From Viridothelium virens (Eukaryota; Ascomycota; Dothideomycetes; Trypetheliales; Trypetheliaceae), in NCBI GenBank assembly GCA_010094025.1, contig ML991831.1, positions 119,716-183,715 of the forward strand: a stretch of DNA of 64,000 nt, read 5' to 3'. The notes under the pieces were generated by a model. It saw only the letters and a program-made list of their open reading frames with translations. It was not told where the DNA came from and ran no database searches. Of the stretch, positions 20,446 to 32,727 are shown piece after piece. Numbering within the stretch: position 1 is the stretch's first letter; each line of letters starts with the position of its first letter. The translations under genes were made by a program, and so were the position numbers.

Positions 20446-23027
20446 TCAAGCGGTTCTTCTTGGGCTCTCAAACACTTCTCCAAATGCCTCTCCTTCCTCT
20501 GGACTCAGAACTGAATCTAAAATGTCGTGCGCTGCATCCACCGTGGCGCCATCGATACCCGCCTCCAAGACCACCCGCTCCGAAAATGCCAATCTGCTTA
20601 ACGCAACATAGAACTTATGGCTGCCCCCATGAATGACCGCGACTTTGTCGCGTACATTGACTTGGATGGGATTAGAGTCGGATTTGATGAGGAGGTGGCG
20701 AAGAAGACGAGTTAAAAGATTAATGGACTTCGAGGCTAATTGATGTGGCGTTAGGGGAGAATTTGTGTCCAACGACAATGACTCAGGTGTAGGTAGTAGA
20801 AGATATAGACTGTTGACAGCGTCTTGGAGGAAGCGAATGAGACGACCAATAGCATAGCGATGGTGGACAAGAGACACGGTACCGTGACCGGTCATGGAGA
20901 ATGCGAATAGGACGTTTAGAACCTCCAGGCGAAGCTCTAGGATGTCGGTCTTTGAGTATGGTGTATTATCTGGTTTCTGGGGTTTGTCTATCAGAAGGCT
21001 TGTCAAGCGATCCAGAAGATCTGTCTCCTGTTTTTGTTGTCGTTGCTGCCCTACAGGTGAGGCTTCATCGCATATCGCGCCAAACGTTGTCTCATGTGCC
21101 GATGTGGCGAGCAACCGCAACATCAGCATAATTTGGGGAAGAGGTTGAGCTTTGTTTAGCATGAGAAGGACAAAATCGAATTCGGTTCGTCGCCAAAACG
21201 ACGTTGTCGATCCCGGAATGACCTTTGAGGTTTCTACGATGTTTTGGAAAACTCTCAGACAAGCTAGAGCGTCGATTTCTTTTGCAACCCTTGTCTGATT
21301 TTCTGATAACTTAAGTGATGGATCCAGCGAGGACTTCGCAATGGGAAGAGCAACAAGGTCGACTGAATTAATCACCACAGGCACAATATCTTCAATGAGA
21401 CCGGCCGCTAACGACACGGGCTCGATGTCGAGGATAAATTGCAGCAAATCGATCAACAGATATATAGGTGCGTACTGAATTCGTCAAAAGATTGTTCAAA
21501 CTCTGGCCTGTCTACGGCACTTACAATTCTTTCATTGACACACTGCCTCCATAGCGAAATCAAGATTCGACAAAACTCTATAGGGAAGCTGGATTCCATG
21601 TTATTATAAGTCCTAAAGGCCATTTCATCATTGAGTTGCGAAGAAAGTGTTGTGTCCGGCTTTGAAGCGAGTTTGTACTGTGATAAGACCTCGAAAGTAC
21701 GAGCATGGTCTTCAGATGTTCGATGATTCATCACCTTTTGTAGAAACTGCATAGTAGGTCAACAGGAGAGAGCATTTCGTGAGGATTTAAGACATACCTT
21801 GAACCTTTGGTCTTCTACGGCTGGCCTCAACGGCAAAACAAACTTTGTCGCATTCAATGATGTTTTACCAGAGTTTGGTGGCTCTGAAGGCGGTTCAGGC
21901 GGTCCATCGATGTCAAGTGGCTTGATTGGACTATTCTCAACAGGCCGCTTCCGTTTCCCTGCAGCTTTCGGTGTACTTTGCTTGGCCTTTTGCTTTGATT
22001 TGGATGGGGAAACGAGCATAACCTCGTCATCTTCAAAGCCATCCCTGAAGGGAGCTATTTTACCTCTCTTTGGAGTCGCAACGGGGCTTTGCTGATGATC
22101 CGTAGACTGGTGCCTAACGTTGATCGGGCGGTCTTGCAACGTTCTTCTAATTTGTCTTGCTCGATCGGCCTCCTGCGCCAAGTCGTGTTCAAGGAATTTG
22201 TTTGTGGTTTCAACCTTTTCCCGGTCTTTTCTGGCAAGTTCAAGTTCGCGCTTCTGCTTCTCAATCTGCTCGGCGTGGAGATTTTGGATGACAGCTAACC
22301 GACGCTCATATTCCTTGGATGCCTTGTCGTGATTGGATCGAACGATAGCGATCTCGCCAGCCTTGGAAAGTGCGCTGGCCTTAGCGTCTTCAACGTTTTT
22401 GAGGAGCGTATTTCGGTCTTGTTCCAACTATGCAAAAAGTTAGTGGATAAAGCAAAGATTGACAACGTCTATAAGTACCTCTTTGACGCGCTTCTGCAAA
22501 TCGGTGAGCTGATCGGATGCTTTGAACTCTGTGTAAGACTCGTCTCCAGCGTCTTTGACAGTTGCATGTCTGCCATTGTGATGCTGGCTGTACTGTTGAC
22601 TGTTCGTGCGATGGGCTACCTGGTATGGCCGACCGGCCGTCCCAACGTTCGGAACATTTTCTATCAACTGTACATGTGCTATGTTCCTGTCTCCATGATT
22701 GGCCGGCCGTAAAGTCGGGTTATAAATTGTAGATGGTGCATCTAAATTGATTACATCCTCATCGTCAAACCCGTAGTCAGAGCCATCAGGGCCCTCAATT
22801 GAGGCCGTCAAAGCAGATGCATCGCGCCCGAGTGACTGTTGCCCATTTCCTGTAATATTCTGCGTGGATTTCTGGCCGTAAGACTCTGGCCCTGCGGGGG
22901 CTATTGAATTGACATGCTGTGTGCATAGGATGGCCTTGGTCTCCAGGTCTCGTAGGGTATTGGCAGGAATGTCGTCGAAGTCGTCGCCCAAAAAGTCGTC
23001 TTCATCGTTGTTGACATTGTAGGCCAT
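20446..23027 (-). CDS. uvsD: UvsD/Rad26 (ATRIP-like) DNA-damage checkpoint protein
   Basis: Four exons (23027-22479, 22427-21798, 21746-21525, 21474-20446) encode 809 residues. All introns are 50-51 nt, phase 0, with GTACTT, GTATGT and GTAAGT donors. The N-terminus has the acidic DEDDFLGDDFDDIPANTL motif characteristic of this family, thought to bind RPA-coated single-stranded DNA. A coiled-coil segment follows at about residues 165-260 (EQDRNTLLKNVEDA to ARQIRRTLQDR). Basic Lys-rich patches (KQKAKQSTPKAAGKRKR) may be nuclear signals. The C-terminal half is alpha-helical and HEAT-like, as expected for the region that binds the ATR/UvsB kinase. The start at 23027 is supported by matching the family's short acidic leader. 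It is head-to-head with CDS1 across 505 bp. Confidence 0.88.
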
Positions 23028-23532
23028 GCCATTGGGAGTATTGTCCCGTGCCAATAGGGAATCTGGGGTTGGTAGACGCTGTTGTTCAGTTTGGAGTCGG
23101 TCGCGAGGTTGCTCCGCTTCACATGCGCGCGTCGGTGTCGGGGCTTGGCCAGGGCTGCGAAGTGACGTGTAGTTCACCACCAAAAACATGCTCGTCCCCT
23201 GATACCTCACACGATCCATTTCCTGTTTGTTCAGCCCTTTCACCTCATTCTGGGTCCATGCACTGAGTTACCGCAAAATTCTGAGCACTCGCGCCAGTAA
23301 TTCAGCATTTCTGGCCCGTCTCCCCCGCATCGCGCACCCCGTTACGGTCTTGAAGCTATCCCCTAACCAAGTAGGCGTGCCCATTGCCCCTAAGCGACCT
23401 TGTTTGGACGTGTGCGACCGAAATCTAGGTGATACGTTGTGTTTGTTGTCGCAAGCTTGTCTGATAGAAGAGCGACCATAACATCGGACGGATCGCCGGG
23501 GCCAATCCCGGTCCGTCGTGGCTTCCCTTTCC
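23028..23532. promoter_or_regulatory. Divergent promoter region between uvsD and CDS1
   Basis: A 505-bp gap between two outward-facing starts; no recognised operator and no convincing ORF. Confidence 0.45.
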
Positions 23533-25117
23533 ATGATGCAATCCAAGAGAGACGTCAAGTTTCAACACCGAGGCAGCGGCAACAAACCAAGAAGACCAAG
23601 TCAGGGCAGCATGTCACAGCACAGTGAGCCCGGTTCAGAGCCTACGAGTCCGACCAGGAGCAACGGAACAGCTATGAAAGGCGAAGTAAGCAGAAACTCA
23701 CACTCCTTTATTAAATAATACTAACGAATGTCGTAACAGAAAGTCGAAGAGGAACCCCCAAAACAATCAGAGTACGAGAAGAAGAAACAGACATTCATCA
23801 CGCGAACGATATGGACCTTTGTCATGATCGCTGGCTTCTTTGGTTCTATGTTCGCCGGCCACATCTACATCATCATGATTATCACTGCCGTCCAAATCCT
23901 ATCTTTCAAAGAGGTCGTCGCAATATCGAGCGTGCCTAGTCGAGCAAGAAGTCTGCGGTTCACAAAAACATTGAATTGGTATTTCCTGGGAGTCGTGATG
24001 TACTTTCTGTATGGAGAAAGCATCATATACTATTTCAAGCATATTATCCTAGTGGACCGGATCTTGCTACCCTTTGCAACTCATCATCGATTCATTAGCT
24101 TCATGCTTTACATCATGGGTATGTCTTCTCGGGCTACTGTCAGTTCTAACGCTCATACTAACGTATTCACCCAGGCTTTGTCTTCTTCGTCGGAACACTT
24201 CAGAAGGGCCACTACAAATTCCAATTCACTCAATTTGCTTGGACCCACATGGCCCTTTACCTGATTGTAGTGCAAGCACATTTTATGATCAATAATGTTT
24301 TTGAGGGCATGATCTGGTTCTTCCTTCCGGTCTCGCTTGTCATTACCAATGACATCTTTGCCTATGTGTGCGGTATCGCCTTCGGGCGCACCCAGCTCAT
24401 CAAATTATCTCCGAAGAAAACTGTTGAGGGCTTTGTTGGAGCCTGGATCTTCACGATGGTTCTTGGTGGTTTTTTCACTAATCTTCTGATGCGTTACAAA
24501 TACTTCATCTGCCCAGTCAACGTACGTGACCCTATAAGAAAGTCAAGATGACCGTACTGACCAATTCAAGGATCTTGGCGCCAACATTTTCACCGGACTA
24601 CAATGCGATCCAAATCCCGTGTTCATTCCACATACCTATCGTCTGAATTTTATTCCACCTAACTGGACCCATCTCCCCACCAAAGTTGCCATTTCACCGA
24701 TGCAGTTTCACATTCTGATCTTTGCCACCTTTGCTTCCCTCATCGCTCCCTTTGGAGGCTTTTTCGCCTCTGGACTGAAGCGTACCTTCAAGGTTAAAGA
24801 TTTCGGTGATTCGATTCCAGGACATGGTGGCATCACAGATCGCATGGATTGCCAATTCATCATGGGATTCTTTGCCTTCATGTACTATCAAAGCTTCATC
24901 GCAGTATACAAGGTCTCTGTTGGCTCTGTCATCGAGCAAGCAATCTCAGGTCTCACCCATGAGGAGCAAATGGACGTCGTCAGAGGCCTCACCAAGCATC
25001 TCGTCAACCAAGGCGTCATTTCGAGTGGAGTATGTTGTCAATATCTTATATTCTGTAACCTCTTGCTGACTCGCCTAGATTCTTGAGTACTTACAAGGGC
25101 AACTCGCAAAGAGGTGA
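23533..25117 (+). CDS. CDS1: CDP-diacylglycerol synthase (phosphatidate cytidylyltransferase)
   Basis: Five exons (23533-23685, 23740-24118, 24175-24521, 24571-25029, 25079-25117) encode 458 residues. The enzyme makes CDP-diacylglycerol from phosphatidate and CTP, feeding phosphatidylinositol, phosphatidylserine and cardiolipin synthesis; it is an ER membrane protein. The diagnostic signature is intact: SGLKRTFKVKDFGDSIPGHG followed by GITDRMDCQ, with the conserved Lys-Arg, Asp and Asp-Arg residues. Multiple membrane helices are visible (GFFGSMFAGHIYIIMIITAV, IWFFLPVSLVITNDIFAYV, FHILIFATFASLIAPFGGFF). The Ser/Gly-rich N-terminus (about 65 residues) is cytosolic. The last exon is only 39 nt and supplies ILEYLQGQLAKR, the family's C-terminal helix. 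Two in-frame ATGs (23533, 23536) are adjacent. Confidence 0.95.
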
Positions 25118-26219
25118 CCGTTCACGCCGTGAGTTTACGTTCAGGTCCGAACTAGGGAGTCTCGGCGTAATGGCTTGTCAACCACGTTCGATGTTGACCG
25201 AGCTAGTGTGGGACGAAGCAGATGCGGGTATTGCGGCAAGTAAAACCTCTGATCAGATTTCCTTTTTGTATATATAATTTTAATCATTTGACGACCTTAT
25301 GAGTGGCCTTCAACTCGAAGTGTTCTGGAGCTTTTCGAGTTCTGGTGGTAAGAAAGTAAGAGAAAACTTTTGCTCTTCCAAGTCAAAATCCTGTTTGCTC
25401 TTTGGAGTTGTGTAAGGTTGGACTAAAATTACCTTGTACCCTGCTGTTTATCACGTTCAATCAAATCAAAATTCAAATCTGACCGTAGCCGTGGAATGAT
25501 GCCGTTTCTCTACGAGCCCTGTCAGCAGCGGGGCGTTATAAGAAATGTCGGCGATGATACTAGTGGTGTCTGGTCTGCCCACTATTTCTATCTACAGTAT
25601 GTGTATTCCAGGAGGAAAACTTAGTAAGACAGAGAAAAAAAAAAAAGACGAACCCGGTATGACATCTCTCTAGTACCCTATTTCAGCTTCATACAGTGCG
25701 GAGACGATCCAGCAAAATGCTCGCCTTGTACTACCCATACCCCGCCGACATTTCCTACTGCAATCCCTGGTGCTGCCACCTGACTTCCCTTCCCTGCAGC
25801 CGAATCTGACGCCGAACTAAACACGGGAGCCAGCAGGACGCTAATAGCCGTGGCGTTAGGTAGCAAATCGGCTCTTGGTGGGATTTTGCTCTCCTACCAT
25901 GTATTCCCCTGTCAGGGCACAGAAAGACTTTAAGAGCTATCCTGTAGTCAGACAAGCTTCGCTGTTGACAGCGTCAGTCCCTGATAATGTGAATCCCAGC
26001 CTAGTGCGATAGCGGGGTTTTGGAAAACCTACGGAGGTAAGAGGGATGTGGGGTACTCCACTTGACCGGAATTCCAAAGCTACATATCAATTGATCTTTT
26101 CTATATTATTTATCATGTTTTCTTCTTGAGTTTTATTTGCAATTTGGTGTATCAGGAGCGTATCGTGAATTCGAACACAATGTAAGCATCTAACTACAAA
26201 CACTCCAGTTGTCCTTAAC
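25118..26219. other. Intergenic region upstream of the ThDP enzyme
   Basis: No supported gene. It contains a poly-A run at 25635-25647 and AT-rich sequence near 26095-26150. The true 5' end of the next gene may extend into its right edge. Confidence 0.4.
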
Positions 26220-28257
26220 ATAGACAGGCCATACACTACGGCAGACGCCTTCTTTGAAGCAATATGGGAGGTCTGTTTTCCTACTAACAGGCTTCGGTCC
26301 TCATTCTGATCTATCTCCAGGCTGGCGTCACGCACTGTTTCGTCAATCTTGGTTCTGACCATCCAAGCATTCTCGAAGCAATGGTGAAAGGTCAGAAATC
26401 GCATCCAGAGACATTCCCACGGATCGTAACATGTCCCAATGAAGCAAGTCTCCCTTCTCCCGTAAAACAGTGATATCTTAACTTCGGCAACACAATACTG
26501 ACAGATCGATTTTATTTAGATGGTTGCTCTGTCCATGGCAGACGGTTACGCCCGCCTAACTTCAAAACCACAATGCGTGATAGTGCACGTTGACGTTGGA
26601 ACACAAGCTCTTTCATCCGCAGTACACAATGCCTCCTGTGGCCGAGCACCTGTTCTGATCTTTGCTGGCTTATCTCCTTATACCCTCGAGGGAGAACATT
26701 TAGGATCACGCACCGAGTACATTCACTGGGTTCAAGATGTTCCTGACCAACAGAGCATCGTAAGACAATATTGCAGATACAGTGGAGAGATCAAAACTGG
26801 CAGGAATGTGAAACAACTGGTAAATCGGGCACTGAGCTTTGCCAAGAGCCAGCCTCAAGGGCCAGTGTATCTATGCGCAGCAAGAGAGGTCTTAGGAATG
26901 GAAATCGAGCCATATCACCTAAGACAAGACTTTTGGAATCCAGTAGAACCAGCCGCTCTGAATCCCCGAGCTGTTGAGACTATCTCTCAAGATCTCGTCA
27001 ACGCCAAGGAACCTCTAGTCGTAACTGGCTACAGCGGCCGCAACCACGACACTGTCGGCGAGCTCGTCCGACTAGCAGACAGCGTCCCCGGTCTCCGCGT
27101 ACTGGATTGCGGAGGCAGCGACATGTCCTTCCCCGCCGACCACCCCGGCTGGCTCTCGCTCCGCTACGGCGTACACGACGCGATCAAAACCGCGGACTTC
27201 ATCCTCGTGCTGGACGCCGACGTCTGCTGGATCCCGACCCAATGCAAACCGCGCGCCGATGCCACCATCCACCACATCGACGTCGACCCCCTCAAGCAGC
27301 AGATGCCCGTCTATTATATCCCCGCGCTCAGCCGACACTGCGCCGACAGCTTCACCGCGCTGACCCAGCTCAACACGCACCTCGCCACCTCCTCCCTGCT
27401 CCAGTCGCAGCTCTCCAGCGAGCCCGCCCGCCACCGCAAAGAGGCGCTTCTGAAATCGTACCAGGACCGCCTCAGTATCATTGCGTCCCTCGCGCAACCT
27501 GCTGCTGACGGCACCTTCGGCACCTCGTACCTTGTCTCTCGTGTGCGGCATCACTGCCCGCCCGACACCATCTGGTCCGTCGAGGCGGTGACGAACTCCG
27601 GGTTCGTGGCTGATCAGATCCAGGCGACAAGGCCGGGGAGCTTTATCAATTGCGGGGGAGGCGGGTTGGGGTGGAGTGGAGGCGCGAGTTTGGGGATTAA
27701 GCTGGCGGCGGAGAGGGAGGGTGGGAAGGGCGGGAGGGGGAAGGGGGCGTTTGTGTGTCAGATTGTGGGGGATGGGACGTTCTTGTTTAGTGTGCCGGGG
27801 AGTGTGTATTGGATTGCGGCACGGTATGATATTCCGATCTTGACGATCGTGTTGAATAATAGGGGTACGTACTCACCTTCCACACCACTGAATCTCTGCG
27901 GGCCTTTATTGGCACCATTTGGACGCATTGATACGGGGAGAATATATCTAATGGCGACTAGGTTGGAATGCTCCTCGGCAATCACTTCTCCTCGTGCATC
28001 CTTCAGGCGCAGCGGCGGCTTCCACGAACGAAGACATCCACATCTCCTTCGCGCCGACTCCTGATTACTCCGGAATCGCCAAGGCAGCCGCTGGTGGGAA
28101 ACTCTATGCTGGAATTGCCGGTCGCGCCGAAGACCTCGAGAAGGTTTTAGAGGAAGCCGTAAGGAGTGTGAAGGCGGGCGTAAGTGCGGTCGTGGATGCA
28201 CATTTGGATGGACCACAGGGGAAATATGGTGGTGAAAAGGCTGCTTTGGTGGGTTAG
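26220..28257 (+). CDS. ThDP-dependent acetolactate synthase/benzoylformate decarboxylase-like enzyme
   Basis: Four exons (26220-26270, 26321-26443, 26520-27864, 27962-28257) give about 604 residues. The N-terminal pyrimidine-binding domain has AGVTHCFVNLGSDHPSILEA and the catalytic-Glu motif CPNEMVALSMADGYARLT. The central domain has the VTGYSGRN and LDCGGSDMSFPADHP segments and HIDVDPLKQQMPV. The C-terminal domain has the ThDP motif VGDGTFLFSVPGS ending in LNNRG, then GWNAPRQS across the last intron. Substrate is unknown; the group is annotated variously as acetolactate synthase-like or benzoylformate decarboxylase-like. Two oddities: the second intron (26444-26519) is of the GC-AG class (donor GCAAGT), and no in-frame ATG exists before the first recognisable residues. 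ATA stands at 26220 where relatives place the start. The start may lie in an unseen upstream exon or be lost. Confidence 0.85.
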
Positions 28258-28919
28258 AGTGGTGGAATTGGAAGAGATAGGGAGAGATGAATTGGGTAGG
28301 AACATGAAGGAAGGGAAGCGGAAATGCATTTATATTGAGTGTTGATACATTTGTTAATGCTACAATGTACAGCAAGTCCGGCATTCGGAGCCGCGATACA
28401 CGAACAAAGCTATGTCTGAATATTTACATGAAGAGATCAACGTTTCGACGACGTAATCGATTCCGGTCTCAAGCGTACTTGACGCCCCCATTAACGAACA
28501 CTTTTGCCCCTTTGCCGAAAGATGATGCTATGCTCCCGCAATGCGATGCCAGAATCACAAGGAACTCCTTCCAATGATGAAATATTGCGACCTCGCATCA
28601 AACAAAGGAAATCTCTGACTAAGAAGTTTCTCTCCAGTTCGTAGCTTCAGCTTTTAGGGCTCGATGGCATTGAGCACATCCGAAGCTTTTGCCAAGGGAC
28701 CTCTATCGTACACAGAGTATAAATAGAGATAACTCGGAATATAATGTCTCCCCTTTAATTTACTTTCGACTTTCTTTGTCTTTTATCCTCTTGGATTTAT
28801 ACTCTGTTCTATATTCTTCATTGGAAAGCCCTCCTCCATTTGGAGGTAAAAATATGGATCAACTCCAATCCCGTCACTTTCGCTCGGATGTCATCTCTAG
28901 ACATACGCCTCAGCATGCG
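28258..28919. other. Convergent intergenic region
   Basis: It lies between the 3' ends of the ThDP gene and the proline-rich gene. No feature was recognised. Confidence 0.45.
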
Positions 28920-29891
28920 TCAAGGCTTCCCCCCTATTCGCAATGCTGGATGCAAAACTCCATCGATCGTGTGTGAAGCGCGAGAGATTATGGAAGGCGT
29001 CGATGTGTGTCCGGGAATCGCGGATACCTCCCGCAGTGGTCGTTGTGTAGACGCTGGTAAGGCTTGTGGGACGAGAGGGGGCGGACTGCTCGGCAGTGGC
29101 ACTTCTTCGGGCAGCGGCGCGAGTGGTGGAGCGCGAGAAAGTCTGCACGGGCGCGGGCAGGCTGTGTAGTCCGGGTTGGTGGTCCGGTGGTGCGGTGGGG
29201 AGGGGAGGGGCCAGTGTGACGCGGATGATGGAGTTGGTGGGGTCTTTTGGGGGAGGGGTTGGCGGGGTGTCGTCGTCGGAGCTGCCTTCGTCGTCTGAGC
29301 TGGGCCGCGAGGAGCAGGAGGAGACGTGTTGTTGAGTTTGGAGTTGTAGTTGAGGAGGCTGTAGGTGGGGACTAGGGGACCGCCGTTCGTGACTCGACCG
29401 CCTAGAACTCCCATCTTCGGAACTGGGGACCGACCCGGCCTCCCCTGACTCGGAGGCGAGTAGGTGCTGCGCGGAGCCTGAGGAGGAAGAGGAGGAGCTT
29501 CGTAGCTCTTGGATGGCAACGTAGGATCCCCGTGTGTACCGCGGGGGAGGGAAACTGAGTCCGGCGGGGACGGCGCTCTTGACGCTGAATCCTCTTTCAA
29601 GATCAATTCCTTTAAGCTTGATAGGCTCGAATCCGTCCCCGACCTCGAGGGAGCTCGAAGTCCCTGTTCCATTTCATTCTCGTAAGCATATACTCCTGCT
29701 TTGGCTTCGGGGCGAATATTGAATTGGCGGAGGTGGCTACCTTGTTTGATGCGTCCACCACCGTCTCGGCGACGATGCAGACATCCGCAATGAAACCATC
29801 CGAAAACGAGCCCACAGCCCACAACTACAATACCAACGCCAAAGACAGCCGAAAGGCTGAAAAGGACAGCAGCTGCTGTGTCTGGACTCAT
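28920..29891 (-). CDS. Single-pass membrane protein with proline-rich tail, unknown function
   Basis: A single exon encodes 323 residues. One hydrophobic helix sits near the N-terminus (AAAVLFSLSAVFGVGIVVVG, about residues 6-31) and is followed by a Cys/basic stop-transfer segment (HCGCLHRRRDGGGRIKQG). The rest is Pro/Ser/Thr-rich and likely disordered, with SH3-ligand-like PPLPPQAP and PSPPDS motifs. Fungal proteins of this shape are common at membranes, but I know no function for this one. Splicing at the 3' end cannot be excluded. The C-terminal third is very G-rich on the plus strand. Confidence 0.6.
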   Translation of the reverse strand: MSPDTAAAVLFSLSAVFGVGIVVVGCGLVFGWFHCGCLHRRRDGGGRIKQGSHLRQFNIRPEAKAGVYAYENEMEQGLRAPSRSGTDSSLSSLKELILKEDSASRAPSPPDSVSLPRGTHGDPTLPSKSYEAPPLPPQAPRSTYSPPSQGRPGRSPVPKMGVLGGRVTNGGPLVPTYSLLNYNSKLNNTSPPAPRGPAQTTKAAPTTTPRQPLPQKTPPTPSSASHWPLPSPPHHRTTNPDYTACPRPCRLSRAPPLAPLPEEVPLPSSPPPLVPQALPASTQRPLREVSAIPGHTSTPSIISRASHTIDGVLHPALRIGGKP

Positions 29892-31210
29892 GTTCCAAAG
29901 TTTGGGAGATTAACCGAAATAGTTGGTGACTAAAGAGGGAGTAGTCAGCGATAGAGTTCCAGGGATACTCAGAAGTAGCAGAAACAAGACCGGCTTGCTT
30001 GTCAGATACGCTTGTGGATGAGTCTTGCAAATGCAGAAGACAGTATCATGAAAGTACCCGAGATCTGAGACTTACATTATCTATGATTAGGGGGTTGAAA
30101 ATTGAACAACGCAGACAATGAGAATGGAAACAATGTGAAAGACCATTACGAAAGATCAAAGGAAAGTCTTTCTATGAGCTCCTTTGTGAGCCCTGTCTCT
30201 CATAACCAAACTCACAAGGTATTTGTATTCCCGTCATTACGCTTATGTACTCTTATTAAATCAGTCGTAGGCAAAGCTGATACTAACGATACAAAAAGAA
30301 TGAATGCTAGACCGGCCAGGCAGTTCAGGTCTAGTCTTCCGGTGAGAGGATATTCTAGGATTCAAGGGTCGAGCTTAACCATTTTCAGAAGTTTCAGATG
30401 GCTTCCGGCAAAGCGCAGGGCCTCTGAAGGTCCTACCGCGAGCTTAACCTTACGTTTTGAGCCCAGAAAATCTTTCTTTGAAGGAAGCAGAGGCGCGTGG
30501 CTCGATCCGGTGCCAGTTTCTCAGGGTCTTTTGAGAATGCCGTCCTTTGTTTCTTGAGCACAGCCACTTCATCATCATTTACCCCTTCACGTCAGACTTG
30601 AAAATGGAAAAACGTAAATCCAGATATATGTTTAAGACAAAGGGACTGGTCCATAGATAGATGAATCAACAACCCAGACATATGCATGCCAGACAGAGAC
30701 ATTCTGCATTCACGTGGCATCCTTGCCAAAGCCAAGGAGGATGGACGAGGCTTGAAGCTATGAGGCTGAAAATAAGATGGGACGAGATTGAGATTGGCAT
30801 TATTGCATATAACTTCGAAGCCGTCGTCTCAGCGCGAGGGCGAAACTGGACATCACAAAAGGTGTGAGTTGCCCACAAACGAATGAGGATGATCATCTCC
30901 CAATCTTAAAAATCGCCGTTAGGGCGCTGGAGGGGTGGTGTGGAGATTAAAGCTGATGAAGCATGGCAAAAACGTGCAAGCGCACCAAAAATAGCCTTTA
31001 ACAAGGGTCCGCCTTTCCGCCCCGCCGGGTGCACGCTCCACGCCGGTGGCATGGCAATCGGTACCACCGGTACGGAGGATGGCGCGTCTGGCCCCGCGTT
31101 AGGTAGTTACATCATTCATCGTCAGGGTGCCAGTTCCTGGCAGTTCTTGGCAGTTCGTCCGAGTTCACAAGCCAAACCCTATTCTCTTCATTACCCCCAC
31201 CATCGGCACC
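29892..31210. other. Divergent intergenic region
   Basis: This 1.3-kb gap separates outward-facing genes. Frames at 30102-30557 and 30940-31227 have no recognisable domain or splice context, and I treat them as chance. Confidence 0.45.
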
Positions 31211-32317
31211 ATGGCACAACAAGATAACTACTACGGCATGAATTATCCGCCTCCGCCTTCTGATTATCAAAGCAGTGGACCTGTCCCTCAGGGTCCTGCC
31301 GCTGCTGTTCATGCTGGAGTTGGTGATAACTCTCTACCTAAGCATCACAAGCACCACGATAGCGGCTACGACCGGTACGGCGGGGCTAACCAGTATCCTC
31401 CCCAGGAGGTATGCAACTAATTCCTCGTGTCGCATATCTTTTACTAATTGTGTACTGTTCAGCATGGGGCATATTCACAATATCCTCCCTCTTCTGCGTA
31501 TCCGTCTCAGCCTCCTCCCCAGAACTACGCCCAGGATCCGTATGCTCAGGCCCAGGAACCTGGTCTTGAACCACCATATTCACGAGAAACAAGGCACTCA
31601 CCTGCTCCCGGCTACGAGACCGCCGTAGCACCGTACCAACCGCCTGAACCAGAATGGGATGATCAGCCACAGTATCAGTACCCACCACAAGGCGCGGGTC
31701 CGCATGGGTACCCGCCACCAGGATATGGTGGTCATCCACCTCCCTTATCATCAGGCTATGACGATGGTTATGACAGTCATGAGGAAAGACGGCGACAAAA
31801 GCATCGGCATCGTGGCTCGGACTCAGGCTCGCGACATTCGAGATATGGCGACGATGACAAGGAAAGCAAAGAGAAGAAAAAGAAGGGGCTTTCCGAAAAG
31901 GAGAAGGGTCTGGGTGCCAGTCTTCTCGGCGGCGCCGGAGGTGCTTTCGTGGGTCATGAAATGGGCGGTGGTGCACTGGGTACGATTCTGGGTATCGGGG
32001 CTGGCGCCATCGGAGCGGCGTTGATAGAGAAGGATCACGACAAGCAAAGGAAAAAGGACAAGGACAGGGAAAGAGAGAAAAAACTCAGATATCGAGACGA
32101 CTTTGAGTATGGTTCCTCTCATGTCGGCTCCGGAAGTCGTTCTCCACCTCCAGCTGGAGTACCCCCAGTGACGAAAGAGATGTATGAGGATGAACGTTAC
32201 AAAAGCCATGACATGCGTCACAAACATGGAAAGTATCGTTCACGCAGCAGTGGAAGGGGGGGCAACGAAGACGATAGCTCGACAGATTCCGAGTATGAAC
32301 GTCGGCGCAGGGACTAG
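31211..32317 (+). CDS. Pro/Tyr-rich protein with glycine-zipper membrane motif
   Basis: Two exons (31211-31408, 31463-32317; 54-nt intron, GTATGC donor, CAG acceptor) encode 350 residues. The N-terminal half is rich in Tyr, Pro, Gln and His with PPPQNYAQDPYAQ- and QYQYPPQG-like repeats. A Lys/Glu-rich charged segment (KESKEKKKKGLSEKEKG) leads into a glycine zipper, GASLLGGAGGAFVGHEMGGG then LGTILGIGAGAIGAALIE, of the kind in 17-kDa-antigen/2TM glycine-zipper families. The tail is strongly charged (KDKDREREKKLRYRDDFEYG, then Ser/Arg repeats). Related fungal proteins have been linked only loosely to membranes or stress. Function is unknown. Confidence 0.75.
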
Positions 32318-32727
32318 GTTATGGTCGAGTGTCGAGGAGCTGACGTTGAGCTCTTCATGCACCGTCCTGATAGATTTGACGATGGTGATGATGTTGAAGC
32401 GTTCCTACCGGTTTTTCTGATATCCCTGTCCGACGATTTTGCATGACCAGACCGTTGATAACACGTGATGCATAACGATTAATGAAATTCATTGTAATGT
32501 TTTGGTAGAATGTAGCATTTATTTTATACTTCTAGATTGAAATCGAGTAGTGCCGGATATATCAAAGAATGTGAGTTAATACCTTGCTCGTATCAAGTGG
32601 TGGACGAAGTTGCCGACATTTTGTCCGCTGCTAGCAATCATATTACAATGGACTCATGGGATCTCAAAGTTTGCTTCTGTCATTGGAATATGTCCATGAC
32701 CCTTTTCTGACTTGATGGTAGTCAGGT
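32318..32727. other. Short intergenic region
   Basis: A 410-bp gap with an AT-rich middle (32500-32540); it probably holds the 3' UTR of the upstream gene and the promoter of EMW1. No other feature seen. Confidence 0.45.

Noticed and set aside
27072-27554. 160-residue minus-strand ORF inside the ThDP gene
   Set aside because: Low-complexity Gly/Val/Glu product caused by C-rich coding on the opposite strand; conserved ThDP motifs occupy the plus strand.
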